A stretch of DNA of 64,000 nt from QUBU01 sp014337915 (GTDB taxonomy: Bacteria > Pseudomonadota > Gammaproteobacteria > Steroidobacterales > GCA-2729495): the NCBI GenBank assembly GCA_030263395.1, contig SZOW01000014.1:5629-69628 (forward strand). Reading direction: 5' to 3'. Below are positions 8,999 to 19,975 of this stretch, in pieces. Position numbers and translations under genes: made by a program. Each line of letters begins with the position of its first letter. Position 1 is the stretch's first letter. The notes beneath the pieces were generated by a model that was not told the DNA's origin, searched no databases, and saw nothing but the letters and a program-made list of their open reading frames with translations.

Positions 8999-10186
8999 AT
9001 GCATGCCGTCAGGCTCACCGTCATTTTCCTGCTCGCTTTCTGGTCGCTCGGCTCGCAGGCCGCCGACCTCGCCCTGCAGAACCAGGACTGCGCCAAGGTT
9101 CTCGAGAGCTGGGCCGAAAACCCGAAATCGGTCCCCAGGAGCCTCGTCGATTCCTGCAAGGAGCAGATGGCAAAGGCCGCGGCGCCGGTCGCCGCGGTCG
9201 CTGCCGCGCCTGCCCCGGCGGCCGTCGATCCCTGCGCCAATGGCGGCGGCGCCGGCAACGTGCTCTGCTGGGGCCCCTGGAGCGCCCTCGCGCCGGCAGC
9301 GGCCGCACCGCTGGCGTCGCTGGCCTTCCCCGAGGAGCGCGGCGACTGCGATGTCGGCTCTGGCCTTTCCGAGCAGTGCCGCGTCCAGCTGGCGGCGGCG
9401 GATTCCCCGCCTGACAATCTCGTCGAGCCCTGCACGGCCGGTGCGCCCTGTGGCTTCGCCACCTTCGTCAGCGGTGTCACCAGCACCGGGGACGTGGAGG
9501 ACACCAGCTTCAAGCGCTTCGACATGGACCCTGACGGCACGCGCTTCGTCGTCGACCCGGACGGCGCCGACGAGGTGAACTCGGTCGGGATGACCACCAA
9601 CTTCCAGCCGCGCCCCGACGAGTGGTCGAACCTGCGATCCAACGGCAGCATGGAAGGCGAGCAGTCACGGCTGGTCGCGCGCGTCCTCGGCGACGAGGAA
9701 GGCGGCATCGAGCTGGCCGCCGACATCTGGGCCCATGGCAACCGCGAAACCCGTACTGGACACTCGGGCTACTTCGCCTGGGGCACGGCCACCTCGGCCT
9801 CCGGCCTGAGCCTGCTCAACGGCAACGGCGTCTCGCTGAACTTCTCTGGCCCGATGTCGGTCAACAACGCCACCAACGCCTCGGTGACCGTGAATTTCGG
9901 CAGCCAGGCCAACTGGACCGGCAGCTGGACCAACCCGGCCTGGGCATTCAACGCGGGCGGCAGCGTCAACGGGCCGAACCTGCTGTCGAACCCCGCGCAG
10001 TTCAGCAGCAACGTACAATCCGGCAGCGTGGTGCAGGGCGCGCTGCTCGGCGAACCCGGCGGGCAGCAGGGCCTGGCACACATCATCGATGTGCGCCTCA
10101 CCGACGGCGGCCACATCAAGGACGTGGGCCTGCTGCGGCCTGCCACCGGTCCGGGGCCCGGCGCCACCGGCATTATCGCGCCCTGA
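8999..10186 (+). CDS. Secreted protein of unknown function; candidate Slam client
   Basis: 395 residues. A signal peptide (VIFLLAFWSLGSQA) lacks a lipobox, so the mature protein is soluble. The mature N-terminus has several cysteines and an Ala/Pro-rich linker (about 60-105). The C-terminal 150 residues are rich in Gly, Asn, Ser and alternating hydrophobics (NATNASVTVNFGSQ, WTGSWTNPAWAFNAGGSVNG, VVQGALLGEPGG), like the small TbpB-type barrel found at the end of Slam-dependent proteins and in some FecR-domain proteins. It starts 163 bp after the Slam-like gene on the same strand. An iron- or haem-related job is known for some Slam clients but cannot be read here. Confidence 0.6.
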   Translation: MHAVRLTVIFLLAFWSLGSQAADLALQNQDCAKVLESWAENPKSVPRSLVDSCKEQMAKAAAPVAAVAAAPAPAAVDPCANGGGAGNVLCWGPWSALAPAAAAPLASLAFPEERGDCDVGSGLSEQCRVQLAAADSPPDNLVEPCTAGAPCGFATFVSGVTSTGDVEDTSFKRFDMDPDGTRFVVDPDGADEVNSVGMTTNFQPRPDEWSNLRSNGSMEGEQSRLVARVLGDEEGGIELAADIWAHGNRETRTGHSGYFAWGTATSASGLSLLNGNGVSLNFSGPMSVNNATNASVTVNFGSQANWTGSWTNPAWAFNAGGSVNGPNLLSNPAQFSSNVQSGSVVQGALLGEPGGQQGLAHIIDVRLTDGGHIKDVGLLRPATGPGPGATGIIAP

Positions 10187-10196
10187 GGATGCACGC

Positions 10197-10787
10197 ATGA
10201 CGACGCCAAACCGATTCGCAATGTTTACCACGCTGGCGCTGCTGGGCCTGCAGGCCGAGGCCGCCAGCATCACGCTGCAGCCCTCGCAGGCCGTCGTCCA
10301 GCAGGGCGCGAGCTTCACCGTGGACCTGCTGCTCAACGCGCTCGACGCGCCCGGCAGCCACCCGGGCATGTTCGGCGGCCAGGTGGTCATCGACTACGAC
10401 CCGGCGCAGCTGCAGTTCACGGGCTTCACCAGCGGTTACCACCTGTACGAGCCGGTCACCCAGGGCACGTCCGGCACGCGCAGCACCATCACGCTCGGCT
10501 TCGAGGCCACTACCGACAACGGGCTGGTCGGCCAGTTCAGCTTCACCGCCATCGGCAGCCCGCAGCAGATCGCGACGCTCGGCGTGCAGGATGCCGATGA
10601 TTTCATGGGTACCTTCGTCAGCTACCTGCAGACCTACCAGGCGTTCTATCCTGAATTTGCGGGTACCTCGGTGCAGATCCAGGCCGTGCCCCTGCCTGGT
10701 GCTGCCTGGATGGCGCTGACCGCGCTCGGCGCAGCGGCCTCGCGCCTGCGCCGGCGCCCGCGGCAGGAAAGCTCCGCCATTCGATGA
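10197..10787 (+). CDS. Exported cohesin-like protein with VPLPG sorting tail
   Basis: 196 residues. Signal peptide (MFTTLALLGLQAEA), then a beta-sandwich typical of cohesin-like secreted proteins: SITLQPSQAVVQQGASFTV, VVIDYDPAQLQFTGF. The C-terminus is a tripartite sorting signal: VPLPGAAWM, a hydrophobic helix, then RLRRRPR. This resembles the VPLPA/VPEP class of PEP-CTERM tails processed by exosortases in bacteria that make exopolysaccharide, and suits the locus at the left edge. No exosortase gene is in the window. The ATG is 10 bp after the preceding stop codon, and the stop overlaps the next start by 4 bp. Confidence 0.75.
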   Translation: MTTPNRFAMFTTLALLGLQAEAASITLQPSQAVVQQGASFTVDLLLNALDAPGSHPGMFGGQVVIDYDPAQLQFTGFTSGYHLYEPVTQGTSGTRSTITLGFEATTDNGLVGQFSFTAIGSPQQIATLGVQDADDFMGTFVSYLQTYQAFYPEFAGTSVQIQAVPLPGAAWMALTALGAAASRLRRRPRQESSAIR

Positions 10788-12148
10788 GGGCTGCGCCCGG
10801 CTGGTTCGCCGCGGCGCTGCTCGCCCTCCCCGCTGCCGGCTTCGCGGCCAGCGGCCAGCCGCCCGACGCGAGCGCGGCCGCTGCCTGGCAGGCGGCGATC
10901 ACCGATGCCGCGGCCGATGGCCTCGACCCGGCCGCATACCAGGACGCAGCCAGCCTGGCGCGCGACCTCAGCGCCGGGCGCCTCGACCCGCGCAGCGCCG
11001 ACCCCGACTGGCACATTCCACGGCCTGAGCCGGTCGGCAATCCCGGCAGCGGCCTGCTGCCCGACGCAGTTCGGCCTGCGTCGGCGGACTACGCCCGCCT
11101 GCGCGAGGCCCTGCGCCGCTACCTGGCGATCCGCGACAGTGGTGGCTGGCCGGCGCTGCCGCCCGGTGCCCCGCTGCGCGCCGGCCAGCGCGACCCGCGA
11201 GTCGCAACCCTGCGTGAGCGGTTGCGCCGGAGCGGTGACTTCGACAGCGAGGTGGGCGCTGACCCCTGGTTCTTCGACGCGGCGCTGGATCGTGCACTGC
11301 GCCACTTCCAGCAGCGCGTCGGCCTGCAGGCCAGCGGCTTCGTCGACGAACCGACGTTCTCGGCCCTCAACACCAGCGTGGAGCAGCGCATCGGGCGGCT
11401 GGCGGCAACGCTGGAGCGCTGGCGCTGGCTGCCGCGGCAGCCGGGCACCGAGTACGTCTGGATCAACATCGCCACCGGCATGCTGGAGGTAATCGGCCCC
11501 GGCGGACCGCAATTCGCCATGCGCGTGATCGTCGGCCACCCCGCGCGCCCGACGCCCGCCATGAGCGGCGAGCTGCGCCAGGTGACCTTCAACCCGGGCT
11601 GGTCGGTGCCGCGGACGATCGCGGTGGAGGACCTGCTGCCGCGCGAGCAGGAGGGCCCGGGCTTCCTCGCCGCACGGGGCTTCCACGTGATCGATGCGCG
11701 CAGCGGGCGCGAGGTGGCGCCGGGATCGGTGCCCTGGGAGCGCCTCGGTCCCGACCGGTTTCCCTACCGCCTGCGCCAGGACCCTGGGCCGGGCAATGCC
11801 CTCGGGCGCATCAAGATCGCCTGGGACAATCCCTACGACATCTACCTGCACGACACGCCATCGAAGGGCCTGTTTGACCTGAACCGCCGCACGCTGAGTT
11901 CCGGCTGCATCCGCCTGCAGGACGCCGCCGCGCTGGCCACGCTGCTGCTGGCCCGCGATCGCGACTGGGACGCGGCCGATACGGCAGCGGCAACCAGCCG
12001 CAGCAACACGCAGGTGCTGAACCTGCGCCGGCGGCTGCCCGTCTACGTCGTCTACCTCACCAGCTGGGTGGACGCCGACGGCACCGTGCAGTTCCGCAAG
12101 GACATCTACGGCCGCGACGCGCGGCTGCTCGCCGCGCTCGGGAATTAA
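10784..12148 (+). CDS. L,D-transpeptidase of the LdtD (YcbB) type
   Basis: 454 residues. Signal peptide (FAAALLALPAAGFAA), a helical N-terminal region, a peptidoglycan-binding domain at about 135-195 (VATLRERLRRSG, ALDRALRHFQQRVGLQASGFVDEPT) and a YkuD catalytic domain at about 225-400. The active-site signature is present as HDTPSKGLFDLNRRTLSSGC with Cys at about 374 followed by IRL. The large insertion between substrate strands (VPRTIAVEDLLPREQEG) is typical of the LdtD group. It makes 3-3 cross-links in periplasmic peptidoglycan. It overlaps the preceding gene by 4 bp (ATGA). The stop codon touches the long palindrome that follows. Confidence 0.9.
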   Translation: MRAAPGWFAAALLALPAAGFAASGQPPDASAAAAWQAAITDAAADGLDPAAYQDAASLARDLSAGRLDPRSADPDWHIPRPEPVGNPGSGLLPDAVRPASADYARLREALRRYLAIRDSGGWPALPPGAPLRAGQRDPRVATLRERLRRSGDFDSEVGADPWFFDAALDRALRHFQQRVGLQASGFVDEPTFSALNTSVEQRIGRLAATLERWRWLPRQPGTEYVWINIATGMLEVIGPGGPQFAMRVIVGHPARPTPAMSGELRQVTFNPGWSVPRTIAVEDLLPREQEGPGFLAARGFHVIDARSGREVAPGSVPWERLGPDRFPYRLRQDPGPGNALGRIKIAWDNPYDIYLHDTPSKGLFDLNRRTLSSGCIRLQDAAALATLLLARDRDWDAADTAAATSRSNTQVLNLRRRLPVYVVYLTSWVDADGTVQFRKDIYGRDARLLAALGN

Positions 12149-12250
12149 GGGAATTAAGGGGACAGTTTACTCAATTGCCATCCGTGAGCCAGCCAGCTCC
12201 AGGCGTCGCTGCGGAAACGGGCAATTGAGTAAACTGTCCCCTTAATTCCC
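12149..12250. repeat. REP-like element: perfect 31-bp inverted repeat, core AAGGGGACAGTTTACT
   Basis: Arms 12149-12179 and 12220-12250 are exact reverse complements across a 40-bp loop. The core AAGGGGACAGTTTACT is shared with the element at 50215-50281, while the sequence next to the core differs between the two. Outside the arms, partial extra copies of the GGAATTAAGG edge occur on both sides. It fills the gap between the convergent transpeptidase and ABC genes. Such elements are often moved by RAYT transposases; no RAYT gene is in the window. Confidence 0.8.
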
Positions 12251-12267
12251 CCTTAATTTCCCATAAA

Positions 12268-14039
<1,772 letters not shown>

Positions 14040-14043
<4 letters not shown>

Positions 14044-15827
14044 GCCGCACCTCCTGCCGTCGCCAGGTGGGGATCGTCGCCCGGGCCACCCGGGCCTCCC
14101 TGCCGGCCGCGCTGCGTCGTGCCGACCATGCGCGCGTAGACGCCACCCCTGGACAGCAGCTCCGCATGGCTGCCGGTCTCCAGCACCCGGCCGTCACCCA
14201 TGACGATGATGCGGTCGGCCTTCTCCACCGTGGACAGCCGGTGCGCGATCAGCATCACGGTCTTGTTGTGGCTGAGCCTGGCGAGTGCCTCGTGGATCAC
14301 GGTCTCGGTCTCCAGGTCGATCTGCGAGGTGGGCTCGTCGAGGATGATGATCGGCGCATCCTTGAGCAGCGCGCGGGCGATGGCCAGGCGCTGCACCTGC
14401 CCGCCCGAGAGCGACAGGCCGCGCTCGCCCACCAGGGTGTCGAAGCCCTGTGGCAGCGAGCTGATGTGATCGTAGATGTTGGCGGCCTTGCAGGCGGCGA
14501 TGAGCTCAGCCTCGCTGGCATCGGCCTTCGCCACCCGCAGGTTGTCGGCGATGGTTCCATAGAACAGGTAGGGATCCTGCGGCACCAGGGCCAGGTGGGC
14601 GCGGACCCAGTCGGCCGGCACCTGGTCCACCCGTGTGCCGTCGAGTTCGATGCTGCCGGAAGCCGGCGCCAGCGTCCGCAGCACCAGGTTGGTGACCGTG
14701 GTCTTGCCCGAACCGCTGTGGCCCACCAGGGCCACGGTCTCGCCCGGACGGATCTCGAGCGTGCAGCCATTGACGGCAGGCCTGCCAGCGTTGGCGTAGC
14801 TGAACACCACATCGCGCAGGCGCAGCGCCGGGTTGGAAAGCGGAGCCGGCACGCTGGCTCCCGGCGGATCCTGCACCCCCGGCTCCTCGGAGAGGAAGGC
14901 GACGATCTTGCGGGCGAACTCGCGACCGATGGCGCCGGCGAAGAAGAAGGCGCCGATCAGCGTCAGCGGCGTGGCGAACTCGGCGCTGGCGAAAATCAGC
15001 GCCACCACCTCGCCGGCGCTGAGGAAGCCGGCATCGAGCCGCAGCAGCGCGACGATGGTCAGCACCGTGGTGGTGCCGAGCGCGAAGCCGAAATCCACGA
15101 ACAGGATCATCACCTGGTTGACCAGCAGCAGCTTCATGGTCTCGCGCCGCTGGTGCTCGTTGGCGGCATGCATCTCGGCGCCGCGCACCTTGCCGAGGTT
15201 GAACATCTTCAGGGTCGACATGCCCTGGATGGAATCGAGGAACTGCGCGCTCTGCACGTTGTTGACCTCGGCATAGCGCTCGCTGACGCTGCGGAACTGC
15301 TTCGAGATCAATCCCAGGAACAGCGGCACCATGGGGATGGAGAGGATCAGCGCCACGCCGACCACCCAGTCCACCCAGCCGATGAAGATGCAGAGCAGCA
15401 CCGGCGTGGCGATGCCGATGACGAACTGCACGAAATAGATGCCGTAGAACAGCTCGATCCAGTCCATGCCGTCGACTGCGATGTTGACCAGCTCGCCGGT
15501 GCGCTTCTTGTCGAGCACGGCGGGCCCGAGACGCAGCGCGTGCTGGTAGATCTTGTCGCGGATCGCCAGCTTGGTGAGCGACGAGGCCTTGTACTGCGAG
15601 GTGCGGTACAGCCAGCCCAGCACGAACTTGCTGGCGACGAGGAAGGCCAGCAGCGGCCCCATGGACGGCAGCAGGTCTTCGCCGCGAACCATGCCGTCGA
15701 TCAGCAACCCGAGCTGCCAGTAAAGGGCCAGGCTGACCACCAGGCTGAGGATGCCGACGCCGATGCCGGCGACGATCCACTGGCTGGTGGACCTGACGAT
15801 GAGCCGCTTGTCGATGCCGAGAACCAT
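14040..15827 (-). CDS. CydD-like ABC exporter half-transporter (fused permease and ATPase)
   Basis: 595 residues, first gene of the pair. The membrane domain spans about 20-310; the region LDSIQGMSTLKMFNLGKVRG matches the coupling helix of CydD-type exporters. The ATPase domain has Walker A GHSGSGKTT, signature LSGGQVQRLAIARAL, Walker B IIILDEPTSQID and H-loop IAHRLS. With the following gene it should form a heterodimeric exporter in the inner membrane. It is divergent from a MerR-family gene 102 bp away, whose product may control it. Confidence 0.82.
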
Positions 15828-15898
15828 GCCTCTCTCCCTGGAGCCGGGCTACCCACGCCACCGGGGCCGGCCCGCATTGGAACACAGCCTACACCTTC

Positions 15899-15908
15899 AA
15901 CTATAGTT
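15899..15908. promoter_or_regulatory. Candidate MerR-type operator between the ABC exporter and merR genes
   Basis: The perfect palindrome AACTATAGTT is flanked by CTTC and CAATG and is the only AT-rich part of the divergent region. A centred dyad overlapping a TATAGT-like -10 box, 22 bp before the merR ATG, is how MerR-family proteins usually bind. No matching -35 box was confirmed. Confidence 0.45.
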
Positions 15909-15929
15909 CAATGTCAACGGCAGGCACCC

Positions 15930-16691
15930 ATGACCAACAGGCCCATGACCATCGGCGCACTGGCGCGCCGTCTCAACGTCTCCACCTCGACCCTGCGCTT
16001 CTACGAGCGCGAGGGCCTGCTGGTGCCGGAGCGCCGCTCTGCCGCAGGCTACCGCCTGTATCCGCAGAGCGCGGAGCAGACGCTGCGCTTCATCCGCCGC
16101 GCCCAGCGCCTGGGGTTCGCGCTGAACGACATCCGCCTGCTGCTGCAGGGCGACGGCGCGGCCGGTGCCGGCGGCGATGTCATGGACATCGCCGAGCAGC
16201 GCTTCCTCGACATCGAGCGGCGCCTTACCGAGATGCTGGTGCTGCGCCACGAACTGGAGTTCTTCCTCGAGGACCTGACGGCCCGCGTCGGGCGCGTGGC
16301 CGGCGGCCAGGCCGGCCGCCTGTACCGCGACCTGCTCGACCAGGTCTGCGGCCACGAGGCCCACCACAAGGCATCCTCCTCGCTCAGCCGGCTGATGCAG
16401 CGGCTGGGCTGCTCGCTCGCCGGCCCGGAGCGCGAGAAGGTGTTCGCCGCGTTGCGCGGCCGGCACCTGCATATCTGGCGCGAGGATGACGGCTACTCGA
16501 TCCTGCTCACCGGACGTGATCCGGACGCGGAGCAGGCCCTGCGGCAACTTGCCGCCAGTGAGGCGGATTGCCATGCCCATGTGGAGCCGCATGTCACCGA
16601 GGCGGAGGAAGGTTGCCTGTTCCAGGCCCGCGGTCCCAACGCCTTCCTGTTCGCCCAGCTGTTCCTGGCACTGGAGTCCGCCGAAGCCTGA
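15930..16691 (+). CDS. MerR-family transcriptional regulator
   Basis: 253 residues. The N-terminal winged helix is clear: MTIGALARRLNVSTSTLRFY, then EREGLLVPERRSAAGYRLY. A helical dimerisation region follows (about 75-125). The C-terminal half is longer than in metal sensors and includes a Cys/His-rich stretch (QVCGHEAHHKASSS) and an acidic, partly hydrophobic end, so a small-molecule or metal effector domain is possible. The classical paired cysteines of CueR or MerR are not obvious. It is divergent from the CydDC-like exporter and probably regulates it. The frame is open far upstream, but that part has no homology; a second ATG at 15945 is also possible. Confidence 0.82.
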   Translation: MTNRPMTIGALARRLNVSTSTLRFYEREGLLVPERRSAAGYRLYPQSAEQTLRFIRRAQRLGFALNDIRLLLQGDGAAGAGGDVMDIAEQRFLDIERRLTEMLVLRHELEFFLEDLTARVGRVAGGQAGRLYRDLLDQVCGHEAHHKASSSLSRLMQRLGCSLAGPEREKVFAALRGRHLHIWREDDGYSILLTGRDPDAEQALRQLAASEADCHAHVEPHVTEAEEGCLFQARGPNAFLFAQLFLALESAEA

Positions 16692-16776
16692 CACAGCGCA
16701 ATTGCGCGCTGCGGCCTGACTCGCTAGGCTGCGCGCCAGTACAGGACGGCCCGGCGGGCCGCAACCAGGAGTGCCC

Positions 16777-18393
16777 ATGGCCAACGCCCCCGTACCCGGC
16801 AGCGTCCCGCGCGTCACCGGCATCCGCCGCCTGTTCATCCGCAAGTCGGTGGCGCAGATGCACGCCGACTTCGAGCAGAGCGACCTCAAGCGCAGCCTCG
16901 GCGCCCTCAACCTGGTCCTGCTCGGCATCGGCTGCATCATCGGCACCGGCATCTTCGTACTGACCGGGCGCGCGGCCGCCGACTTCGCCGGCCCCGGCAT
17001 CATGATTTCCTTCCTCATCACCGGCACGCTCTGCACCTTCGTGGCGCTGTGCTACGCGGAGCTCGCCTCGGTGCTGCCGGTCTCCGGCTCGGCCTACTCC
17101 TATTCCTATGCATCCATGGGCGAGATCGTCGCCTGGGTCATGGGGCTGCTGCTGGTGCTGGAGTACGGGCTGGCCTCGGCGACGGTGGCGGTGGGCTGGT
17201 CAGGCTACCTCGTCAGCCTGCTGCACGACCTCGGCCTGCACCTGCCGCCGGAACTCACGGCGGCGCCAGGCGTGCCCATCAAGGAAGGCGGGACCGTGGT
17301 GGCCCATGGCCTGGTGAACATGCCGGCGGTGCTGGCCATCATGGCGGTGACCGCGCTGCTGGTGGTCGGCGTGTCGGAGTCCGCCACGGCGAACAACATC
17401 GTGGTGGCGATCAAGCTGACGGTGATCATCGCCTTCATCGCCATCGGCATCTTCTACGTGGACCCGCAGAACTGGACGCCGCTGATCCCGCCGGAGACCC
17501 CGGCGCCGCCCCCGGGCACCGAGCGCGGCCTGTGGGCCGACATCTGGCGGGCCCTGGTGGACGTGGTCACCGCGCAGAACAATTCGCGCTACGGCGTAGG
17601 CGGCCTGATCTCCGGCGCCGCCACCATCTTTTTCGCCTACATCGGCTTCGAGGCGGTGTCCACGGCGGGCGCCGAGTCGCGCAATCCCTCGCGCGACATG
17701 CCGATCGGTATCCTCGGCTCGCTGCTTATCTGCACCGTGCTCTACATCCTCACCGCCGGCGTGCTGGTCGGCATCGTGCCCTACACCGACCTCGATGATC
17801 CGGCCCCCATCGCCAAGGCGGTGAACCAGATCGGCCTGCCCTGGTTCGCCATTCTGGTGAAGATCGGCGCGATCGCCGGCCTGTCCTCGGTGATGCTGGT
17901 GCTGCTCTACGGCCAGACGCGCATCTTCTACACCATGGCGCGCGACGGCCTGCTGCCCTCGCCACTGGCGGTCGTGCACGCAAAGTACCGCACGCCCTGG
18001 ATCAACACGCTGATGGTCGGAGCGCTGGCCGCATCCGCCGCCGGGTTCATGTCGCTGGACGCACTGGCCGACCTCACCAACGTCGGCTCACTGGCGGCCT
18101 TCGCCATCGTCTGCATCACGGTGCTGTACCTGCGCATCTCTGCACCGGAGCTGAAGCGGCCGTTCCGCACGCCGCTGTTCCCGCTGACACCGATCCTCGG
18201 CGCGCTGATGTGCCTGTTCCTGCTGATGTCCCTGATGGCCAAAAGCGACACGCGCCACTTCTTCACCAGCTACCTGCTGGGCGGCATCGTCGTGTATTTC
18301 CTCTACGGCCTGTGGAACTCGAAGCTCGGCAAGGGCGAGATCGTCATGGGCGGCGAGCCCACGCCGGACCTGCCGCGGAAGCTCGACGTCTGA
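16777..18393 (+). CDS. APC-superfamily amino-acid permease
   Basis: 538 residues with about 12-14 membrane helices. The N-terminal APC motif is present (LNLVLLGIGCIIGTGIFVLT), along with the conserved FFAYIGFEAVSTAGAESRNP of helix 6 and the following loop. It looks like the YfnA/cationic-amino-acid branch. The ATG at 16777 is preceded by AGGAG at a good distance; a GTG six bases earlier is within that sequence and less likely. It stands alone between the merR gene and a convergent methyltransferase pair. The specific amino acid cannot be told. Confidence 0.87.
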   Translation: MANAPVPGSVPRVTGIRRLFIRKSVAQMHADFEQSDLKRSLGALNLVLLGIGCIIGTGIFVLTGRAAADFAGPGIMISFLITGTLCTFVALCYAELASVLPVSGSAYSYSYASMGEIVAWVMGLLLVLEYGLASATVAVGWSGYLVSLLHDLGLHLPPELTAAPGVPIKEGGTVVAHGLVNMPAVLAIMAVTALLVVGVSESATANNIVVAIKLTVIIAFIAIGIFYVDPQNWTPLIPPETPAPPPGTERGLWADIWRALVDVVTAQNNSRYGVGGLISGAATIFFAYIGFEAVSTAGAESRNPSRDMPIGILGSLLICTVLYILTAGVLVGIVPYTDLDDPAPIAKAVNQIGLPWFAILVKIGAIAGLSSVMLVLLYGQTRIFYTMARDGLLPSPLAVVHAKYRTPWINTLMVGALAASAAGFMSLDALADLTNVGSLAAFAIVCITVLYLRISAPELKRPFRTPLFPLTPILGALMCLFLLMSLMAKSDTRHFFTSYLLGGIVVYFLYGLWNSKLGKGEIVMGGEPTPDLPRKLDV

Positions 18394-18435
18394 TCGATGT
18401 GGAGCGGGGCGCCGCGAGCCGGCGCCTCGTCGCCG

Positions 18436-18798
18436 TCAGAATTTCCTGGCTGCGAGGTCGGCCGTGATCTCCTCGACCGTACGCGCCTGGCGGCCGCCCG
18501 AGAGGTCCTCGAACTCGGCGCGCACCGCCCTGAGTACCCGCTCGAGGTACTGCGCGCGGCCCGCGGCCCGTTCCGCCTTCTCGGCAGCCGTCATCTCATG
18601 GGCCTCGATCGCCTCGCGCGCCAGCACGCCGCGGCTCTCCAGCAGGCGCTCCAGGGTCTCGAGTCGGTCCCGGGTCACGGAGAGTTCCGCTACCAGCGAC
18701 ATCACGACCCCCAGCAGGGTGTCGATGGCGGGATCGGAAAAATTCTGCGGCCGCTCGCCCTTGGCGACGCGCGGGATCCGTGGAGGCTGTTCGCTCAT
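18436..18798 (-). CDS. Small hypothetical protein, coiled-coil-rich
   Basis: 120 residues with no recognised domain. It has charged heptad-like helices (about 30-110), no signal peptide and no membrane segment. Its start overlaps the stop of the methyltransferase gene by 4 bp, so the two are almost certainly cotranscribed and perhaps act together. It could be a partner or regulatory subunit, but nothing in the sequence proves it. Confidence 0.7.
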   Translation of the reverse strand: MSEQPPRIPRVAKGERPQNFSDPAIDTLLGVVMSLVAELSVTRDRLETLERLLESRGVLAREAIEAHEMTAAEKAERAAGRAQYLERVLRAVRAEFEDLSGGRQARTVEEITADLAARKF

Positions 18799-19928
18799 GG
18801 TCGTTGCCCGACGACGATGGCGAAAGCGTAATCGGCATCGGTGTAATTCTTCTGCGCGGCGTTGAGGCCGGCCACCGTGCGGGCCACTTCGACGCTGTCC
18901 GGTGCCCAGCCACCCTCAAGGGCCACGCCCCGCAGGTCGAGGCCGGTCATGAAGCGCGCGAAGCCCTCGTTGTTGTTGTAGGACTCCCAGTCGTGCATGA
19001 ACTGGCGGAACGGCGTGTCGCCGCGCGGAATATCCATGTGCAGCATGAGCCCACCCGGGCGCAGCAGGCGCTGCGACTCGCGGAAGATGCGCGGCAGCGC
19101 CACCAGCGAGGTCTCGTGCAGCATGATGTGGGAGACCACGAGGTCGAAGCTGCCAGGCTCGAAATCCGTCGCCTCGGCGTTCTGCTGGGAGAAGTGCACC
19201 GGCACGCCCAGGGAGCGGGCGCGGGCGTGGCCATGGCGCAGCACCGGGGCGGCGACGTCGATGGCGTGGACCTCGGCATCCGGGAATGCCCGCGCCCAGG
19301 GCAGGGTGCTGTTGCCGACGGCGCAGCCCATGTCGAGGATGCGCCGCGGCCGGAACTCCGGCCAGCGCTGGCGCAGATAGCGCAGCAGCAACTCACCGAG
19401 GAACGCGCCCTCGGGTCCCCAGGCGTCGGCCATGTACATCTGCAGGCCGGCCTCGTAGAGCGCCCCGCCGCTGACGTCGTCGGCGGTCCATTCGGCGTGG
19501 TAGCCACCGGGCTGGATGTGGATGTCCTGCTCGGTGTGGTAGCGCGGCAGCGGCATCTGTGGGTCCAGGCGCAGCGATCCCGGCCCGGGCTTCGCCGCCA
19601 GCGCGCGCGCCCGCTGCACGAGGTCCGGCAGCTCGCGCTCCGTCGGCAGGATGACCGACTCCCACATCAGTTCCTGGCTGCGCCGCTGCATCGCACTCCA
19701 GAACCGGTAATAGGGCTCCGCCGTCATCAGCCGGCGCACCTCGGCCCGGTCGGCCGGCGGCCGGCCCTGGGCCGCCCGGAAAGCAGGTTCCACCCGCTGC
19801 GAAAAGATCGCCTGGTTGCCCGGCATCACCCGGCTCGACAGGAAGCCACGCAGGGACTTCACGAACTCCTGCCGCGCCACGTCGTCGTGGCTCGTCCGGG
19901 GCAGGAACTCATGGAACCGCTGGCGCAT
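18795..19928 (-). CDS. Class I SAM-dependent methyltransferase
   Basis: 377 residues. The C-terminal half has a standard Rossmann methyltransferase: motif I ILDMGCAVGNSTLPWA at about 200, acidic motif II VHAIDVAAPVL, motif IV SFDLVVSHIMLHE and post-motif RLLRPGGLMLHMDI. The N-terminal 150 residues are helical and unlike common families; they may recognise substrate. The substrate is unknown. It is the first gene of a two-gene unit with the 120-residue protein. Ubiquinone/natural-product type methyltransferases show similar motifs, so the role is open. Confidence 0.82.
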   Translation of the reverse strand: MRQRFHEFLPRTSHDDVARQEFVKSLRGFLSSRVMPGNQAIFSQRVEPAFRAAQGRPPADRAEVRRLMTAEPYYRFWSAMQRRSQELMWESVILPTERELPDLVQRARALAAKPGPGSLRLDPQMPLPRYHTEQDIHIQPGGYHAEWTADDVSGGALYEAGLQMYMADAWGPEGAFLGELLLRYLRQRWPEFRPRRILDMGCAVGNSTLPWARAFPDAEVHAIDVAAPVLRHGHARARSLGVPVHFSQQNAEATDFEPGSFDLVVSHIMLHETSLVALPRIFRESQRLLRPGGLMLHMDIPRGDTPFRQFMHDWESYNNNEGFARFMTGLDLRGVALEGGWAPDSVEVARTVAGLNAAQKNYTDADYAFAIVVGQRP

Positions 19929-19975
19929 CCCGAAATGCTAGCAAAAAGGTGCCTGACATATTTTCCGTGGAGGCG

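Noticed and set aside
12149..12250. Possible insertion-sequence ends or a miniature transposon
   Set aside because: No target-site duplication or transposase is seen, and the 40-bp loop has no coding potential; REP-like element fits better.
14067..15929. Upstream extension of the MerR gene frame across the ABC exporter gene
   Set aside because: The winged-helix domain starts at 15930; the extension is antisense to an intact half-transporter and has no homology.
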